From positions 2,728,001 to 2,792,000 of the forward strand of contig NZ_CP022297.1 in the NCBI RefSeq assembly GCF_017310015.1: 64,000 nt of DNA, in the 5' to 3' direction. Made by a program: the position numbers and the translations under genes. The notes beneath the pieces were generated by a model. That model saw nothing but the letters and a program-made list of their open reading frames with translations. It did not search any database and was not told the origin of the DNA. Below, piece after piece: positions 27,492 to 36,673 of this stretch. Source of the DNA: Marinobacterium iners (GTDB lineage Bacteria; Pseudomonadota; Gammaproteobacteria; Pseudomonadales; Balneatricaceae). Positions within the stretch are counted from its first letter, which is position 1. The number at the start of each line of letters is the position of its first letter.

Positions 27492-28796
27492 TCACTGATC
27501 ACGCAGACGATCCTTGCGTGCCAGCTTGATAAAATGATGGTGGATACGGCGCGTGGCCAGCCAGACACTGAAGGCAACCACCGGCACCGAAATGCCGATT
27601 GCCAGTGACTTGTCCAGCGGTACACCTGCATCGTACAGCGCTTCAAACAGATACTTCAGCAGCCCGATCAGGTAGTAGCTGATCGCCACCACGGACAGCC
27701 CCTCTACCGTATGCTGCATCATCAACTGAATGCGAGAGCGACGGTCCATGGAGCTGAGCAGCTGCTGGTTCTGCTGCTGAATACCCAGTTCCACTCGCGT
27801 GCGCATCATATCAGACACACGATCCACCCGCCGCGACAGATCCTCCAATCGTTCACTGCTCGCCTGACACGTCCGCACAGCCGGCGTCAGACGACGGGTA
27901 AGAAACTCAGTAATCGTGAGATGACCTGACACCTCATCCTCACGCAACGCATCCAGGCGCGTCAACACCAGTTCATGGTATGCCTTGGTAGCGCCGAAGC
28001 GAAAGGTTGAACGTGCACGCCATGACTCGATACTGGCAGCCATTTCGATCAGGTCGGCCAGCAACTCTCGCTCATTGACTCCACCTTCCCCGGCCAGTTG
28101 CTGAGTCAGTTCGGCAAGCCGAGCATCCATTTTGACCAGCTCGGGTGATACCGTACGTGCCAGCGGCAGAGCCAGCAATGCCATCAAGCGGTAGGTCTCA
28201 ATCTCCATCAGACGCTGAGTCAGACGGCCAAGCTGACTGTCACTCATCTGTTTGTTGACCACCATCAGGCGACCAAAGCCATCCGAATGCAGCTGAAAAC
28301 TGGCCCAGACCCGCGCATCACCATCCTGCGGGCTGCTGCCGACCAGGCGCATTTCCTCGAATGCCCGCTTCACCTGCGGCAGGCTCGGCTCCGGCCCTTG
28401 CCGGGCGTCTTCAATGCTGACATGAAACGCCGCCACAACCTGCCCCGGCAGAGCCTCAATCCAGCCCTCGGGCAACGGGGTCAGACCGGTTACGTCAAAG
28501 GGACCACTGCCCTCGGGAATATCCAGATTAACGAAAGTGAAGGTCGTAAATTCGGTGTGCTGCTCCAGGCGCATGCGAAAGGTACCGCAATCATATTCAT
28601 AGCAGTTGCGATCCCCCTGCTCGACCGGGCAACCAAACAGGGCATACAGCTGTTGCAGGTGCTCATGCTGCGCCTGACGGTCAGCTTCATTGCACAGCAG
28701 TGCCATATGAGTGACGCGCGCCGGACTGGGAATGACCTGAAACGGCCGTGAATGCAGCTCATCGTACAACAGCGAACGCAGTGGGTGGATATTCAT
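27492..28796 (-). CDS. DUF3422 family membrane-anchored protein
   Basis: A 434-residue protein beginning NIHPLRSLLYDELHSRPFQ, the DUF3422 start. The body is soluble and helical, with a coiled-coil region SRRVDRVSDMMRTRVELGIQQQNQQLLSSM (about residues 345-375). Two C-terminal hydrophobic segments (about 382-402 and 408-425) anchor it to the membrane, and a basic tail (RRIHHHFIKLARKDRLRD) follows. The family has no established function. The ATG at 28796 is preferred over an in-frame TTG at 28817. It ends 15 bases upstream of bolA on the same strand. Confidence 0.85.
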   Translation of the reverse strand: MNIHPLRSLLYDELHSRPFQVIPSPARVTHMALLCNEADRQAQHEHLQQLYALFGCPVEQGDRNCYEYDCGTFRMRLEQHTEFTTFTFVNLDIPEGSGPFDVTGLTPLPEGWIEALPGQVVAAFHVSIEDARQGPEPSLPQVKRAFEEMRLVGSSPQDGDARVWASFQLHSDGFGRLMVVNKQMSDSQLGRLTQRLMEIETYRLMALLALPLARTVSPELVKMDARLAELTQQLAGEGGVNERELLADLIEMAASIESWRARSTFRFGATKAYHELVLTRLDALREDEVSGHLTITEFLTRRLTPAVRTCQASSERLEDLSRRVDRVSDMMRTRVELGIQQQNQQLLSSMDRRSRIQLMMQHTVEGLSVVAISYYLIGLLKYLFEALYDAGVPLDKSLAIGISVPVVAFSVWLATRRIHHHFIKLARKDRLRDQ

Positions 28797-28920
28797 GGGC
28801 CTGTCTTTATATGCCAAAAATCTAACATTAAAGAATTCTGCCGCCGCAGGCCAGTGGCTCGCATCGTCAATTGTGGTCGGTTTGCTTTATACTTGTGACC
28901 TGATGTGAGTACAGGTGACC

Positions 28921-29586
28921 ATGATTATTCGCGTATTGCCCCAGCTGGAAAGTCGAGAGGAATGGCTGGCGTTTTGTCGCCGCGAGACACCCTATTGCCT
29001 GATCGACCAGCCAAGCTGCCTGGTCGACTTTCAGACCCACTTTCTGCAGCTGACCCTGTTCGAAACCGTGCCTGAAGTACGCTACACACTGGGCTCACGC
29101 CGCACTATGGAACCCGCCTGGCAACTGATCAAGGGCTGTAACTGGAGCCTGACCCGGCTTATCGAAGGGCTGGCCTCACTGGATTTTGGCAGTAACGTAC
29201 GAGACAACGGACTGCTGGGCCTTGGTGGCGACCTTAGCGCACGTCGCTCATTCCCCCGGGATCGGCACCTGCACAGCCCCGCCAGCAGCCGCCTGCTCCC
29301 TCCCTTGAAGCAACTGCCACAACAGTGGAACAGCCACACGCTGAGCTGCCTGCTGGCCAACGAGCAGTTTCGAGACTGGCGCGACGAGCAGGAGGAAGCG
29401 AGCCTGAGTGCGGCAGGTATTTTGCTGGATATGCTGGACCAACCCGAACAGTGGAGCGGTCGCCCATTTGGTCCACGCCTGCAGTTGCTCTATCGCAATC
29501 AGGTACTAACCAGCCTGATTCCTGCACTGGACAGGCAGCCTTCAGAACCAACGCGGCGAGGACTGCTGGCAGCCCCGCCCCGCTGA
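28921..29586 (+). CDS. Hypothetical protein, unrecognised
   Basis: A 221-residue soluble protein with no signal peptide or membrane helix. Segments include SREEWLAFCRRETPYCLIDQPSCLVDFQTHFLQLTLFETVPEVRYTLG and a mid-section GGDLSARRSFPRDRHLHSP. Near the end is LSAAGILLDMLDQPEQWSG. I do not recognise a family. It lies divergent from the DUF3422 gene and convergent with mksB, whose stop is only 6 bases away. Upstream AAGGTGACC gives a modest Shine-Dalgarno; a GTG two codons earlier (28915) is possible. Confidence 0.6.
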   Translation: MIIRVLPQLESREEWLAFCRRETPYCLIDQPSCLVDFQTHFLQLTLFETVPEVRYTLGSRRTMEPAWQLIKGCNWSLTRLIEGLASLDFGSNVRDNGLLGLGGDLSARRSFPRDRHLHSPASSRLLPPLKQLPQQWNSHTLSCLLANEQFRDWRDEQEEASLSAAGILLDMLDQPEQWSGRPFGPRLQLLYRNQVLTSLIPALDRQPSEPTRRGLLAAPPR

Positions 29587-29591
29587 TCGAT

Positions 29592-32500
29592 TCAAGGCGT
29601 CAAAGACGCCTCTTCCATTTCAGCGGCTTCAGCCGCCATGATCTTGTAGGGGTGATCGGACGCCAGCAGCTCCTTGCCCTGCTCTGTCGGGAACTCCACA
29701 TCCAGATCAACAATACGGCCATCGCGGCAAACGTTGATGATCGTATCCATGCAGGACGACAACAACGAGTACTTCTCATCCGGCGCGGCGATGATAGTCT
29801 GCAGGCCCAAATCCGACATGAAGCCCAATGACGTCACCGTGTTCTCGGAGTCAAGTTTGTTGAACGCCTCATCGAAGACGGACAGACTCATGCCGCCCAC
29901 CGGACGGCCATCACCACCTTCCTTGAGGCGGTAAGTTGCACCCAATGCAGCCGCCATGGCCACATAGAACGGTACCTGATGCTCACCACCGGAGCCGGTC
30001 TTGATACGCTGCGTCAGGGTCGTCTTGCGATTGCCTTGCAGGTCTTTTACCACCAGCTCGAAGTTGTAGAAGTTGCGGTAGTCCTGCAGCAGACTGCTTT
30101 CGCCTTCATCGCGCAGCACATCGTGGATCTTGTTCAACGCCTCGCGGTGGGTGTTATCACCCTGATGCTGAATATCGAACAGGGTGCCCACGTTGGCCTG
30201 ATCCAGACGGGTATAGGCTTCGACCAGCTCCAGAATGTCCTTCAGCTCCGGGTTGGGCATCATCTCGAAGCTGTACATCTCTTGATGGAACGGACGGTTC
30301 TTCAGGTGACTGTTAAGCTCACGGATCAGGTCCTTGATCTTGTTGATCTGGTCATTCAGGTGCGCCACAAAGTCTGAGCGGAAGGCGGTCTCGGCCTCCA
30401 GACGGGCACGTTCGGCCTTCTTGGTATACTCGGCCAGCTCGGAGTCACGCAGCGCCTGTACGGTCTTGTTGACGTAGAACTCCAGATCTTCATGAGTGGA
30501 GTCGGCACTGATATTATCCAACTCCTGATGGCTCATGCCACCGCCGTGATAGCGCGCCTTGTACTGGGCCACGGCATCACGCACGGCGTTTTTCTTTTTC
30601 TCGTGCAGCTGCAGTTCTGACTGTGCTTTCTTGGCTGCCTCAAAAATGATGCGCTCCAGCTCCCCGCCACAGCTTTCATCCAGATAGTCGCGCTTTTCCT
30701 GCGCCGACTGGGCATCAAAGTGGGGTTTTTCCTCGCACAGCGTACGTGCCTGAGCGTGTTCCACCAGCTCCTGCTCCAGCACTTCAAGGGCCGCATTGTC
30801 CTTGATCATGCCGGTACGTACCTTCTGCAGCTTGTCCATCAGGGTTTTCTGACGGGCTTCCACCTGCTTCTGGCTGTCGGCCAGCTCGGCAATGCGCTGC
30901 TGGATACCGCTGTCATCATGGTTACGCAGATCAACAACCGCCTGCTCGTAGCCCTGTATTTCGCTGCTGAGCTGCTCACGCTGATTGACCAGATCGAACA
31001 CGCTTTCGGTGACCTGAGTCAGGCCCGACGTCATGCTGATCAAGGCATCACGCAGCTTTTCCAGAGACTCGTGACGCTTGCCCAGGGTGGTGAACTCCGC
31101 GATCAGTTCATCCACCTGACGCCCTTGCACTTCGAGCTGATCCTGACGGCGACGGATACCCATAATCGGGCTCAGCTCGTTGATGGAAGTGGTTGAACCT
31201 TCGGTCTGCAGCATGCAGTCGTAGGTCAAAGCCCGCTCCTGACGCAGCAGTTCCTGTTCGGTCTCCACCGCCATCACGCCACCCAGGGCACGGTTAAGGT
31301 AGGCCTGGGCGTGTTCGTTGTCGGTATCGATAAACTGTGCCAGTGACCCCGGTTTGCTGCGGTGCAGCCAGTCACCTGACTTGGTGGTATTGATGATTCG
31401 GCAGCCCTTGAGATGACGCCCCTTGCGGCGGTACAGGGTGATCGCTTCCTTGACCCGATCCGGTGCCACCACAAGCGCTTCACGGCGTGCACCTAGGAAG
31501 GACTCAATGGCGATACGCCACTTGTCATCGTTGATGTCGGCCAGCTCACAGATCGGCGTGGAGTCAATGCCGTACTCACTCAGCAGCTCCATTAGCTCAC
31601 GGGTATTGTGACGGATGGGCGCACGCCCCTGCTGCAGCTGTTCCACCGCACTTTTCTGGTTCTGGATCAGGCTGCGCAGGTCGTTAATACGGATTACCGA
31701 CTCTTCATAGCGGCGCGAGATCGCCTTGCGCACGCTGTCGACCTGCCCCTTGAGCTCACTGATCACCTTATCCACACTGACTGGCTCAGACGGCCAGGCA
31801 TCAGCCAGCATGTTTTCACCGGAGCGCCAAAGCTCAACCGAACGCTCCACCAGCGGCTTGAAGTCATCCGGCAGCAGATCGTTGTAGTTGGCAAAACTCA
31901 CGGTGGTACGCAGCAGATTGTAGGCCTGCTGGATCTTGTCCTTGACCACGTTCTGCTCGTGCTGACGTGCCTTGACGGTGGATTCCAGGGCATTGATCTT
32001 GTGTGCCGAGTCGCTGCTGTTCAGTTCGGCACGCGCATCGGCCAGATCCTGCATCGCCTGATTCAGGCGCGCACTGTTTTCTTCCAGCTCCTGCTGCAGC
32101 TTTTCTTCCTGCTCACTGTAGGCTTCCAGCCGCTCGGCGGCATCTTCCTTGCGCAGATCCGCCTGTTCAAAACGGCCTTCGTGAACGACCCACTCATATT
32201 CAACCGCATTTTTCACGTTGCGGCTGATGCCGTTGCACAGCTCCTGCGCCTTTTCCAGCTCGGCAATGCGGTTGGAGACCTCCAGTGTCTTCTGTTCCAT
32301 CGCCCGGTATTCATCCAGCGACTTGCGGAAGGCACCGACATGTACGATGTTTTCGTCCAGCACGAATTCACGAATAAAGCGTGTCGGGCTGTCGATCGGC
32401 ACAAACTTCAGCGCGTTCTTGAAGTTTTTGACGAATTTGTCGTCATCATTCGGCATCTGTGCGTCATGGCTCAGGTGCGTCACCATATCGCGGATAAAGC

Positions 32501-33023
32501 GATTGGCTCGTTTTTCCAGAACCATCTCCGGGCATTGCTTGAGCAGGCTGTCACGCACTTCGTTCCAAGGGCGCGGCATGCGGCCATTGCCTTCCTTGAC
32601 CGAGAAGTCATCCAGCGACACGGAAAACTCAGGCAGAATAAACCGGCCCAGTACATCCTCTTCCGCACTGGCGGTCGATGCACTGATAGCAATACCAATG
32701 CAGCTTTCTTTCGCGGTTTCGGTATCGAAGAAGCTGAGCGCCATGTAGGTCAGCGAGTCTTCGCGGGCGGTGGCCTTCTTGCCGTTATCATCCATGAAGC
32801 CCAGACAGTAGGTACGCAGAGAGCGCTCGCTCTTCTCACCGGCCGAGGCGTTGAAGCTCAGGTGGCGCTTGTGGCCGCCCATGAGTATCGTCTGGATTGC
32901 GTCCAGCAGGGATGACTTGCCCGAACCGTTGGGGCCGACAATCGCCACATTACCCTTGATCGGAATCTCGACTGCGCCCAGCACATACCAGTTGACCAGT
33001 ACAATCCGGTTTAGCTGCTTCAT
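29592..33023 (-). CDS. mksB: MksB, SMC-like ATPase of the MksBEF condensin
   Basis: A 1143-residue SMC-type protein. The ATPase head is split: Walker A GPNGSGKSSLLDAIQTILMGG near residues 31-51, C-loop KTGSGGEHQVPF around 1020, Walker B GMSLSVFDEAFNKLD around 1060. Two long coiled-coil arms (about 280-480 and 640-880) flank a short hinge-like region. It lacks the long MukB hinge and is the size of Pseudomonas MksB. Condensins of this family compact and segregate chromosomes. Its ATG overlaps the mksE stop (ATGA). No toprim nuclease gene (MksG/JetD) follows, so it is not a complete Wadjet-type set as far as the window shows. Confidence 0.92.
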   Translation of the reverse strand: MKQLNRIVLVNWYVLGAVEIPIKGNVAIVGPNGSGKSSLLDAIQTILMGGHKRHLSFNASAGEKSERSLRTYCLGFMDDNGKKATAREDSLTYMALSFFDTETAKESCIGIAISASTASAEEDVLGRFILPEFSVSLDDFSVKEGNGRMPRPWNEVRDSLLKQCPEMVLEKRANRFIRDMVTHLSHDAQMPNDDDKFVKNFKNALKFVPIDSPTRFIREFVLDENIVHVGAFRKSLDEYRAMEQKTLEVSNRIAELEKAQELCNGISRNVKNAVEYEWVVHEGRFEQADLRKEDAAERLEAYSEQEEKLQQELEENSARLNQAMQDLADARAELNSSDSAHKINALESTVKARQHEQNVVKDKIQQAYNLLRTTVSFANYNDLLPDDFKPLVERSVELWRSGENMLADAWPSEPVSVDKVISELKGQVDSVRKAISRRYEESVIRINDLRSLIQNQKSAVEQLQQGRAPIRHNTRELMELLSEYGIDSTPICELADINDDKWRIAIESFLGARREALVVAPDRVKEAITLYRRKGRHLKGCRIINTTKSGDWLHRSKPGSLAQFIDTDNEHAQAYLNRALGGVMAVETEQELLRQERALTYDCMLQTEGSTTSINELSPIMGIRRRQDQLEVQGRQVDELIAEFTTLGKRHESLEKLRDALISMTSGLTQVTESVFDLVNQREQLSSEIQGYEQAVVDLRNHDDSGIQQRIAELADSQKQVEARQKTLMDKLQKVRTGMIKDNAALEVLEQELVEHAQARTLCEEKPHFDAQSAQEKRDYLDESCGGELERIIFEAAKKAQSELQLHEKKKNAVRDAVAQYKARYHGGGMSHQELDNISADSTHEDLEFYVNKTVQALRDSELAEYTKKAERARLEAETAFRSDFVAHLNDQINKIKDLIRELNSHLKNRPFHQEMYSFEMMPNPELKDILELVEAYTRLDQANVGTLFDIQHQGDNTHREALNKIHDVLRDEGESSLLQDYRNFYNFELVVKDLQGNRKTTLTQRIKTGSGGEHQVPFYVAMAAALGATYRLKEGGDGRPVGGMSLSVFDEAFNKLDSENTVTSLGFMSDLGLQTIIAAPDEKYSLLSSCMDTIINVCRDGRIVDLDVEFPTEQGKELLASDHPYKIMAAEAAEMEEASLTP

Positions 33024-33688
33024 GCGGGCTTCTCCTCAGTCTCGGGGGGTAGCGTGTCAGGAAGGTCGACCGGTTCGATATCTTCAGGCTCCTGCTGATC
33101 ACGAATGTCGGTGTCGCACAGTGCTTCCAGCTGGCCAATATAGTCTTCCACCACCACCTGACGGATGGTCGGATTGATCTTCAGTGGGATGTTTTTCGGA
33201 TCAGTTTCATCCTGCTTGCCACGCTCAATCAGGCCATGGCGGGTAAACAGGGAGATGATCTCCTTGAGACGCGTCTCGCTGGGAATCTCCTTGCCGGTCA
33301 GGTTGCTGAACAGGCGCAGCAGCTCGTCTGTACTGGTGTAGGCCTTGCCGCCTTCCACCTCAAAGCTTTCCAGTTTCTGCTCGTACTGCTGACGCAGACA
33401 GAGCATCAGCAGCGACTCGTCCAGCTTCAGACGCAGCACACGCTCTTCACCCTGCGGCAGAATACCCAGATAGGCTTCATCTGGCTGATACACCAGACTC
33501 CAGCCAATGGCCGCAAACAGGTTACGAAAATACTCCGTATTGCCGGCAATGAGAAAATAGCTGTCACGGTGTACCGGCCGGTCCGCATAGAGAAACTGAT
33601 TGCTCAGCAGCAGGTTGGCGGCACGGATGAAGTCATCGGCACCATGCTGTTCATTGCGGGAGACGATTTTCTGCAGATCACCAAGCAT
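33020..33688 (-). CDS. mksE: MksE, condensin accessory subunit
   Basis: A 222-residue winged-helix accessory protein, the equivalent of MukE/JetB (DUF4194). It has RAANLLLSNQFLYADRPVHRDSYFLIAGNTEYFRNLFAAIGWSLVY near the N-terminus and LRQQYEQKLESFEVEGGKAYTSTDELLRLFSNLTG in the middle. The C-terminus is acidic. The ATG at 33688 is chosen because it overlaps the mksF stop (TAATG) and has AGGA 8 bases upstream; the in-frame ATG at 33721 would add 11 residues inside mksF. Confidence 0.87.
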   Translation of the reverse strand: MLGDLQKIVSRNEQHGADDFIRAANLLLSNQFLYADRPVHRDSYFLIAGNTEYFRNLFAAIGWSLVYQPDEAYLGILPQGEERVLRLKLDESLLMLCLRQQYEQKLESFEVEGGKAYTSTDELLRLFSNLTGKEIPSETRLKEIISLFTRHGLIERGKQDETDPKNIPLKINPTIRQVVVEDYIGQLEALCDTDIRDQQEPEDIEPVDLPDTLPPETEEKPA

Positions 33689-35088
33689 TAGCTGTTCCTG
33701 TGGATAACAAAACCACGACACTCCACCATTCCGGAGACGTTAACGTAGTTGTCTTCAAATTGAATTCGATAGCGCTGCCGCATCCGCTGTGCCTTCTTGC
33801 CCAGCGAGTTGAAGTGGCGAACGTAACTGAAGCAGATGTAGTCTTCCACCGTGCCGATCCGAAAATCGGTGGCCCTCAGCTGGTCGCGGCCGGCAAGCTG
33901 GCTCTCCAGGTAGGTTTCGATACGATCCACATTGACTTCGCGCCGCTCTTTCCACTCCTTGAACAGACGCCGCAACTCCAGCACGGAGGGGTCGATCTCT
34001 TTCTGGGTGATAATGCGCGGCTGAGCCTCTACCCTGCGGCGTACCGGTGCACGCACACTGGCAGGTGAAATAAAGCCCACCTCATCCAGTGTAGTGAGCG
34101 GCGGAATGACCTTTTCCGGCAGGTTGCCCACCGCCGCAATCAGGCGCGACAAGCGTGCTGCCATGCCCGGTGTGGTCTTGTCCATGTAGCGAACGGTATC
34201 CGCTACCCGCTTCTCCAGCTGGTAGCGGAAATCGTCAATGGCGGCCAGGCGCTGATCCACTGACTCAAAGATCCGGATAATGCGGTTGATATGCTGGTGC
34301 ACCTGCGCTTCGGCAACGTCGTATGACATATCCAACTGCATCTGATAATGCTCTGCAAGCTGCTGCAGTTTGAGCGGATCGAACTGCAGGTCACGCAGCA
34401 TGGAGAGAATCTGACGGCGAAAGCGGAACGGGTTGTTACGGGTTTTCAGCGTCTTGTAGTCGGAAACCAGTATCTGCTCAACAAAACGGTCGAAGAAACC
34501 GCGCACGATCTCCTGCGGGTTATTGCTGGCCGACAGGTTCATCTTCAGCTCACGCAGGCCCAACATCATGTCAGTCAAATGGGCACTGAAATCCGCCGCC
34601 GTCTGGGCCGCTTCAGACAGCGTGATACCTCGCCCCAGAGGGTCACTGATGGCCGACTCCAGCGAACTGAGCACGTTCAGTACGGCACCGCCGTAGCTGC
34701 GTTTTTCCAGCCGGGCGATGCTGACCAGCGAGCGCAGCAGGTAGCTGACTGAAGGTGAAAGCAGTACATAGGTACGGTAAACCTTCTGTTCTTCTTCCAG
34801 CCAGCCGGTCTGGACCAAACGCCGATAGATGCGGTTGGTGTACTCGGCACTGGAACGAGGCGGCTCAGCGCCTGCATCTTCGCCGGGCTCTGCCTCCCAG
34901 CGACGCACACCCAGCCGCACCACGGCATTCTCGATGCTGGAACGCACCAGATCCCGCGGAATAAAGGGATCGATCAGATCCTCGTCAAAAAAGAGATCTG
35001 CCAGCTCCAGCAGCACCGACTGATACACCTGCCGGTTCTGCCCCGAGAGCGGGAGAAATATGTCTTCAGGAAGCTTGTTGAAAAGCAC
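33688..35088 (-). CDS. mksF: MksF, kleisin-like condensin subunit
   Basis: A 466-residue protein of the MukF/JetA type (DUF5716-like). It is a mostly helical kleisin expected to bridge the MksB heads. It has an N-terminal winged helix (LADLFFDEDLIDPFIPRDLVRSSIENAV), a long helical middle (AAQTAADFSAHLTDMMLGLRELKMNLSASNNPQEIVRGFF), and a C-terminal winged helix (VEDYICFSYVRHF). Translation starts at GTG 35088; no nearby ATG is better. It is first in mksF-mksE-mksB, an order shared with Pseudomonas. The 236-bp gap to the tRNA operon holds the promoters. Confidence 0.88.
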   Translation of the reverse strand: MLFNKLPEDIFLPLSGQNRQVYQSVLLELADLFFDEDLIDPFIPRDLVRSSIENAVVRLGVRRWEAEPGEDAGAEPPRSSAEYTNRIYRRLVQTGWLEEEQKVYRTYVLLSPSVSYLLRSLVSIARLEKRSYGGAVLNVLSSLESAISDPLGRGITLSEAAQTAADFSAHLTDMMLGLRELKMNLSASNNPQEIVRGFFDRFVEQILVSDYKTLKTRNNPFRFRRQILSMLRDLQFDPLKLQQLAEHYQMQLDMSYDVAEAQVHQHINRIIRIFESVDQRLAAIDDFRYQLEKRVADTVRYMDKTTPGMAARLSRLIAAVGNLPEKVIPPLTTLDEVGFISPASVRAPVRRRVEAQPRIITQKEIDPSVLELRRLFKEWKERREVNVDRIETYLESQLAGRDQLRATDFRIGTVEDYICFSYVRHFNSLGKKAQRMRQRYRIQFEDNYVNVSGMVECRGFVIHRNS

Positions 35089-35274
35089 TGATCCGTCCAG
35101 TTATACGCCGATTCCGATAGCAGGCTATGTTAGCGAAAAACTGGCAGGGAGATAAGGGGAATTACAGCGCTCTGTCCGTACTACAAAACCCGCCCTCTAC
35201 TTACACACGTCTTCTGCCAAACACCATGAATTATCCCCTTGATACAAAAAGGAATAATAATTTAGCCAAAGGGC

Positions 35275-35303
35275 TTGACGGTACAGGGTCTCATCACTAA
35301 TAT
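35275..35303 (+). promoter_or_regulatory. Strong sigma70 promoter of the tRNA operon
   Basis: TTGACG (35275-35280), 17-base spacer, TAATAT (35298-35303). A GC-rich discriminator (ACGCCCCC) follows, as in stringently controlled stable-RNA promoters. The first tRNA starts about 15 bases after the expected +1. Confidence 0.85.
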
Positions 35304-35324
35304 ACGCCCCCACAGTTCAGGTGT

Positions 35325-35400
35325 TCCTCGATAGCTCAGTTGGTAGAGCAGTAGACTGTTAATCTATTGGTCGCTGGTTCGAGTCCAGCTCGAGGAGCCA
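35325..35400 (+). tRNA. tRNA-Asn (GUU), copy 1
   Basis: 76 nt with encoded CCA. Acceptor TCCTCGA/TCGAGGA pairs perfectly. The anticodon loop CTGTTAA carries GTT, and the T-arm GGTTCGAGTCC is canonical. Confidence 0.97.
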
Positions 35401-35424
35401 AATATCTGATCTGTAAATCGGTTT

Positions 35425-35500
35425 TCCTCGATAGCTCAGTTGGTAGAGCAGTAGACTGTTAATCTATTGGTCGCTGGTTCGAGTCCAGCTCGAGGAGCCA
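35425..35500 (+). tRNA. tRNA-Asn (GUU), copy 2
   Basis: Identical in all 76 positions to the copy at 35325-35400 and separated from it by 24 bases, so this is a recent tandem duplication in the same operon. Confidence 0.97.
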
Positions 35501-35507
35501 CCGAAGT

Positions 35508-35584
<77 letters not shown>

Positions 35585-35667
35585 TCCTTATATTATCCCG
35601 GTTTTCCCGCATATTACCTTCGTCATAAATCTGTATACTGGCCGCCTCTTAAGGAGGAGCCGATACC

Positions 35668-36606
35668 ATGACGGACGTTTTATCCATTACCGCACCGATT
35701 TTCATCATCATTGGCTTTGGTTATCTGGCGGTCAAATCCGGCCTGATGCCACGGGAAGCGATGCCCTTGTTGGGGCGATTTGTACTCTATTTCACTTTGC
35801 CCGCCCTGATTTTCGGCACTCTGTCGCAGATGCAGGTAAGCGAAGTTATCCAGTTTGACTTCCTGACCATTTATGCCATTGGCTCCCTTGGCGCACTGCT
35901 GGGCGGTATAGCCCTTAACCGGCTTATTTTCAATACCGATCTGGCCGAGGCCAGTGTTCGCGGCATGGGAATGTCAGCATCCAACAGCGCCTTTATTGGC
36001 TACCCCGTTTTACTGCAGGTATTTGGTTCAGCCCCCACCCAGCCTTTCACCATGGCACTGCTGGTGGAAAACATCCTGATTTTGCCGCTGGCCCTTATTC
36101 TGATCGAGTATGGCAAGCGCGATACCGGTACTGGCGAGCCTTTGTTACAGGTTTGGCGCCGCATTTTCATGCGCATTTTGCGCAGCCCCTTGATCATTGC
36201 CATTCTGGCCGGCCTGATCTGTGCCAGCCTGCAGCTGTCGATACCGTCCGCGCTGGACCGCAGCCTGGAGATGCTGGCCATGGCTTCAGTGGGCACAGCG
36301 CTGTTTGTAATCGGCGGCTCTCTGGTCGGCACGCGCGTCAATGACAGCCTTGGCAGTATCAGCCTGGTCGCTGCAGGCAAGCTTCTGCTACACCCATTGC
36401 TGATGCTGTTGCTGGTTATGCTCTGGCGCGACTTTGATCCGCAGCTTGAAAAGGCTGTCATACTCGCCGCAGCGATGCCGATGCTGAGCGTATTCCCGAT
36501 CATAGGCGGCAACTACGGGTATGGTCGTCAGTGCGCAGGTATGTTGCTGGTCACCACCGCACTTTCCTTTATTACCCTGACCCTCATTCTGGCGTTGATG
36601 GGGTAA
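35668..36606 (+). CDS. AEC (auxin efflux carrier) family transporter
   Basis: A 312-residue inner-membrane protein with about ten hydrophobic helices in two halves. The conserved segments are IIGFGYLAVKSGLMPREAMPLLGRFVLYFTLPALIF at the start, MGMSASNSAFIGYPVLLQVFG in the middle, and AAAMPMLSVFPIIGGNYGYG near the end. AEC members export small organic acids or amino acids; the substrate here is unknown. A strong AAGGAGGAG lies upstream of the ATG. Confidence 0.92.
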   Translation: MTDVLSITAPIFIIIGFGYLAVKSGLMPREAMPLLGRFVLYFTLPALIFGTLSQMQVSEVIQFDFLTIYAIGSLGALLGGIALNRLIFNTDLAEASVRGMGMSASNSAFIGYPVLLQVFGSAPTQPFTMALLVENILILPLALILIEYGKRDTGTGEPLLQVWRRIFMRILRSPLIIAILAGLICASLQLSIPSALDRSLEMLAMASVGTALFVIGGSLVGTRVNDSLGSISLVAAGKLLLHPLLMLLLVMLWRDFDPQLEKAVILAAAMPMLSVFPIIGGNYGYGRQCAGMLLVTTALSFITLTLILALMG

Positions 36607-36673
36607 TGGTTTTATGCAGTGGTAATATGAACACTCACATCCAGCCCGATTGCTGCACAGGTTTTTATTGTTC

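Noticed and set aside
31608..32915. 435-residue open frame on the plus strand inside mksB
   Set aside because: It lies opposite the well-supported mksB frame and has no family features; it arises from codon bias of the real gene.
29592..35088. A Wadjet (JetABCD) anti-plasmid system
   Set aside because: Only the three MukFEB-like subunits are present. There is no JetD/MksG toprim gene next to them, so a defence role is not supported by this window.
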